Source: Eurosta solidaginis
Lineage: Eukaryota > Arthropoda > Insecta > Diptera > Tephritidae
Assembly (NCBI RefSeq): GCF_040869045.1
Contig: NC_090322.1
Coordinates: 273,074,662-273,138,661, forward strand
Direction: 5' to 3'
DNA: 64,000 bases
Below, in pieces: positions 39,301-45,300 of this stretch. The position numbers and the translations under genes were made by a program. Position 1 is the first letter of the stretch; every line of letters starts with the position of its first letter. The notes under the pieces are model-generated. The model ran no database searches. It was not told where the DNA came from and saw only the letters and a list, made by a program, of their open reading frames with translations.

Positions 39301-42300
39301 AAGATTGATCATGATTTCTCAACAGCTTACCACCACGAAACTGTTGGTACTGTTGAAAGAAATTATAGAGTCTTTAACGAATACTTGCGTGCATATCTAA
39401 ATGAAACGTATTCAGATTGGGACACATATTTAAAACACTTTACATTTTTACACAATACTACAAGTAGTTCGGTTTTTGATAATAAATTTACTCCCTTTGA
39501 ATTAATATTTGGCAGAAAAACCACAATGCCACATGAATTGCAAAAAGAGCAAATTGACCCGATCTACAATGTAGAAAACTACATAAAAGAGCTTAAGTTT
39601 AGAATGCAAAAATCGCATAAAATGGCAAAAAATTTGATTAATAAGCATGAGATTAGAAATAAAGATTTATACGATAAAACAGCTAAGCCTTTAGAAATTA
39701 AAATTAATGATAGAGTGTTAGTACAAACAGAACCTAGATATAAACATAAAAATATATATCAAGGCCCTACATTGTAAAAATATTGATGGACCAAATATAA
39801 CGATTAGCGATAGAAGTAATCAGAATGAAAAAAATGTACATAAAAATAGAGTACAAAAAATTAATTAAATTTAGTCTGTACTTATTCCTATCAAAGTTAC
39901 TAAATAATCTTTAGATATAAATATTTTAAGAATCCACCAATGAAGGCTAAAGAAAAGAAATTTTATGAAAATATAAATATAAATTTACTAACGCAGATCC
40001 TACAATAAGAATAGGAAAACCGGTTCATTTAAAACAAAATTTCTATTAACTATTAATTATAAATCTCTGAAAATTAACTTTTTTGCATATTCAATTTTCT
40101 TGGTAGTTTAAGTTTTTCATTATATTTCCAAAGTTGCACTGTTCTGAATGAACGAATCCCGGGCTAACACCGTTCATTCAAAACATTACAACAAATTACT
40201 AAAGCCCAAAGAAGAATGTGGCAAGATTAATTACTAATCTTACAAAATTCTTCTTTTCTAAACGGGGATGATGTAGTGCCATAGTAAAGCTGGAGACATT
40301 GGTGCTTTATCGGTAACCGTATCGGTAACCTTTTAACAGCTGATTCGACCAACCTTATGAGAATCAATGCAATCGATTATTGGTGCCGCTAAGGTCGTAA
40401 CCGTATCGTAGCCAACCAATTGGGTTTTGGTTTACCGTCGTAACGATAAACAGCTGATTACGTTAGGGATACGGATACAGCGATACGACATACGGCACCA
40501 ATGACTCCGGCTTAAATTGCATTAAATTAAATTGTAGCTGGCAACTCCCTCTTTGGAAAAGTGCAAGATGCAACCATGCATCAAATGCACTTGGCCTCAC
40601 TAAAAATGTTAGAGTCGAGCAACGCGGAGAGTTTCTGATTGGTTGAGACTGCCGTTGCTCGACGCCATCATTAATTTCGTTGCTAAGCAACCTAAAGAAA
40701 AGCTGCCTAGCCACAGAGTTGCGTTAGCGGCAGTTTTCAGTTTAAAGCCGGAGTCATTGGTGCCGTATGTCGTATCGCTGTATCCGTATCCCTAACGTAA
40801 TCAGCTGTTTATCGTTACGACGGTAAACCAAAACCCAATTGGTTGGCTACGATACGGTTACGACCTTAGCGGCACCAATAATCGATTGCATTGATTCTCA
40901 TAAGGTTGGTCGAATCAGCTGTTATAAGGTTACCGATACGGTTACCGATAAAGCACCAATGTCTCCAGCTTTAAGAGAATCGGCCGCCGCGTAAGTTGAA
41001 GAAATAAAAAGAATTAAAATAACTTAGTGTTAAAGTTAAAATTAAATTAAAAGCTAAGTGACACTAAAGAACTAACAGTTATTAAAATAAAAACAAATAT
41101 ATTTAAAATTAACCTTAAAATTTATTTATTAAAAGAGAACAAAAGACAATAAACTAAAACAAACGTAAGTACGTGCGTGTAGCAGTGTGCGTGTGAGCGT
41201 GCAGAACATTTTTCACAGTGTCCATAAAATGGACACCTTTCAGTTGTAAGACCTGCACATGATCTTCGACACTTTACAGCCCCGCGCTTGAACCCACACC
41301 TTTCCTGCTTGGTCGATCATGTGCACCTCTCGCCTTCGCTTAATTTCGACCAGTCTAATTGGAACTTTTACGGAGCAAGCTTCAAGGGATGCTCCCTTTT
41401 TAGATAGTTCATCCGCTTTTTCATTCCCATCTATTCCCATATGCCCTGGGACCCAATATAGATGTATGCTTCTCGCTGTCCCGATTCTCTCCAGGGACTG
41501 GTTACACCCTAACACGCATTTAGATGCTATGGTATGCGAGATTATTGCCTTAATTGCTGCTTGACTGTCAATATAAAAGTTAACACGATTGCAGCTTGGG
41601 CTATTTTCTTCCAGGGTTTCTACTGCTTTGGTTACGGCTACTATTTCCGCTTGGAAAACGCTACAGTAATCCAGCTACCTGTAGGATCTGTTTATTTCCG
41701 GATCAGCACAGTATACCGCAGACCCTACTCCTTCCACTACTTTGGAACCATCTGTGTACACATGTATCGCCTCGTCCGCCATTTGAGCACCCTTGCGCCA
41801 ACCGTCCACCTCTATTGTGGCCTTAAGATCGCCCCCGGAGGGCATATAGGGAATCAGGTAGTCAGTTCGTCTTGTGATTGATGACGCTATATTACTATGG
41901 CCGTATGGTCGGCGCTCAAGCTGCCCCGAGGCACCGGCATACAGTGCAGCTGTCGGGTTGTTTTCAGGGCTTCCGTAAAGCTAAGCATTGATAGTCTGCA
42001 TACCCCCTCTAATTTTTTGAGGTAGGTTTCTTTTTGTGTGGCTTTCCACCAAACAAGAACTCCATAGTATAGAATAGGGCTTAAAATCGCTGTAAAAACC
42101 CAGTGAGAAAGAGAGGGCGATAAGCTCCACGTACATCCCAGCATTCTTTTACATGCATAAAGTGGCGTTGAAGCCTTCTTCATCCTCTCCTCCACGTTGA
42201 GCTTCCAGACAGCTTACTGTCTAGGATGATTCTTATATACTTTGGCCAAGGTTTCCCCTGTAAGGTCACCCCTCCTAACTTAGGCCTGATCCAATATGGG

Positions 42301-45300
42301 ACTTTGTACCTCTTTGTAAACAAGACCATATCCGTCTTATCCGCGTTGACTTTCAACCCGACATTTGACGCCCAGGTATCGACTTGCCCTTGATATACGC
42401 ATGTTGTGTTGTGGAGAGCAGCTTTTCATCCACGTTGGACTTTATGTACGCATCTATCAGCCTCTCAAAAGTTTTGAGCAGAAATGATGTTAATCTAATG
42501 GGTCTATAATCTTTGGGATACACGTGACCGATCTACCCCCCCCCCCCCCCCCCCCCCCTTGGGTAGGAAAGCTACACGAGCAGTTCTCCAAGAGTGCGGT
42601 ACATGTTTCAGCCGTATGCACCCATCGAATATTTTTTTAAGCCATTCCACGACCGCCCTACTTGAAACTTGTAGCATGGCCGGGAATATACCATCTGGGC
42701 CCGGCGATTTAAACTTAGAAAACGTCTTCACTGCCCACTCGATCTTGGTGTCGGTCACCAAGCCCGGCACTACCCGCTCCGTGATCGAAGTGTGAGTGCT
42801 GTCTGCTGGCTATTCTAAACCATCACCATAAGGTAGAATATAATAACTTTATTATAAGGCTTATGGATCAAGAAAAATAAGGCTTACTTATATAAGGTCT
42901 TATTAAAAGAAACTAATTGCTGTATTAGGACCTTTTATATAAGGCTTATATATAGCCTACCCAAAATATGGCTTACATAAGCTGTTATAATAACGAGGTT
43001 AAATAAGGATTGGTGTACCATAGTCTAACCTTATTATAAGTTTTATTGCACATATAAAATTGCTTGGCCTTATAATAAGACACTATCTGACTTCAAATTC
43101 CTTTTCTCATATTCATAATAACCTATTTCAAAACTATATTTAACCCTGGATCACTCATCGGCAGTGGTTCGGCCAGCCCAGAAAGTGTCATGAAAATATT
43201 TCCTCCAAAAATTCATTTGCCAGATATTGTTTGGAGTCGGCATAAAACACATAGGAAAAGTTGGTAAAAGATGTTCTCAGACAGTGTGGAATGTAGAGTT
43301 TACATCTTTCATGGGTTCTTTAAAAGGACAAAAAGTATATTTCCTTATTAAAAACAGTTTTATCGGCGTTCTTATTTTGCATATAAAAAACTATTTACCT
43401 CAAAAATATTACGAAAACTTATAGACTATAGTTGAGTTTTATTTATCATGTATTAGAGATAGCATCTGCTAACTATTTTTTTGTATTTTATGAGGTTGGA
43501 GTAAAAATTAATTAAATTTTTTTATTCTGTTATGTCTATTAAGAAAAAAATTAATAAAACGCATAGAAAGTTGCCTTAAATTTTAGCTTTTTTTCTTAGC
43601 CTTAAACATTTTTATTTAGCCTTTTTTAGCTTTTTACTTTTGTCAATCTATGTAGCTTTTTTCTGAAAAATATCAGTAGATTGCGAGCGTATTTGTCATG
43701 GTAGTGAGAGCAGATATGGTGCGTTTCAAAAACATGGACTTCCCCTTCATTTCTGTAACTAGGGATATTCGCGATGACCACAAAAAGACTACCAAAACCC
43801 GGTAAAATTTTGATATTTAACCTTTTTTTGACATCCTGGCGAAAACATTGATTTTTTCGAAAATTTTCTATCCAAAATCCACCAAAGCTTGTGAAAATAT
43901 TGTGATTGTAGAGTATATTACCTGTAAAAAGCGCTTACCGAAATATGAACATATTGCGTTGTTAAATGGCTGTATGCAATGGATGATGCGCCCTTTGTTA
44001 TTCGTTATATCTTCCGAAATATTTCAAGTGTGCATCCAATGCTTGGGAAATTGAATTCACACATCACGTTGAACCAGATGAAGAAGAGGTGGGAAAAAAT
44101 GAGGAAAGGATAGGCAAATGGGAAGGAAAAGGGAGAGGAGAGATTTAGGAACAGGGATAAAAATATAAGATAAAGGGTAAAGGATGAAGAAAAGAAGGAA
44201 GAGGAATTGAAAAGGATGATTCTAAGATAAAGAGAGGGAAGTGGAAGATAAGAAATTAAGGGAGCTGGAGCAGGACACTCAACGGATCGAAGGGTCAAAT
44301 CGGCGCGAAACAAGCAAACGTTTTCCATTGTATTTACATATGTACCTATGGTTTAGTATATTATCAACTTTGTTAATTGCCATAATAATTATTTAATTCG
44401 AGTATTTTCCTTCAATTTTAGGATCAAATTGTTTCCTGCTTGTATGAAATAGTTGAAGCACATAGAACAGAAATACGTTCTGGATGGCGTCCACTTTTCG
44501 GAACGTTACGTAATGCCCGCAGTCGCATGCTTAACATGAGTAACATTATAGACATATTCAGAGTCTTCCTTGATTCTGATAATACATTAGTATTTGCAAA
44601 TGCCGGCTTAGATTGTATACTTTGCTTGTTATCTTATTTGGAAATATCAGGAGGCAGCGGCGGATGCGCGAATACCAATACCAATGGCGGCGGCGAAGAA
44701 GAGAACAATTTTCGACCAACTGAATTCTTACATGAAACACTACGTTTCCTTGAGCGTTGCTCATCTATTTTAGGTTTCATGTACAATATGCCAAAGTGTC
44801 CAAATTTTCATTCGACTTACAAAATCAAAGGTATCACTTACACGCATATTATCGATGCAAATATACCAAATTCTATGGAAAATTTTACATATTTTGGCAA
44901 TGATTATTTACAAACAAAAAATGAACAACATATGATATCATATCGCTCGCTACATATCGATAAAGATACAATTGTAAAAATCGATGAAATGGACAAACCA
45001 TCAGGTGTTTTAAAAGTTTGGTTCCTACTATTGGATGGTTTAACAAATTCATTGATCGTATGCCCATATTCACATCAAGCACCAATACTACAAACAATTT
45101 TTAAATTATTTAAAAATCTCTTATGTAGCCCTGGCATTGATTTTGGTTTTTATTGCATTAATCATTTGTTAATACCAATGATACAAGATTGGCTAAGATA
45201 TATTAATAAAACGGGTGCACCATGGTCATTGATAGAGAAAAACTTTAAACATTGTTGTTGCATGACCACCGATCTAGTTGTAGAATTTATAGAAAAATCT

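Larger units (their letters stand above)
35085..41217 (+). mobile_element. 412/mdg1-like LTR retrotransposon, plus strand, decayed and 5'-truncated
   Basis: It holds gag (35355-36242), protease, RT, RNase H and integrase in gypsy order up to about 39867. A purine tract 'aacggggatga' at 40261-40271 comes directly before a presumed 3' LTR starting TGTAGTGCC at 40272 and ending about 41217 ('tttttcaca'). The LTR contains the palindromic insertion at 40287-40975. At least five frame disruptions are present. A matching 5' LTR was not found, so the ends are provisional. It is related to, but distinct from, the element at 6160-21993. Confidence 0.8.
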
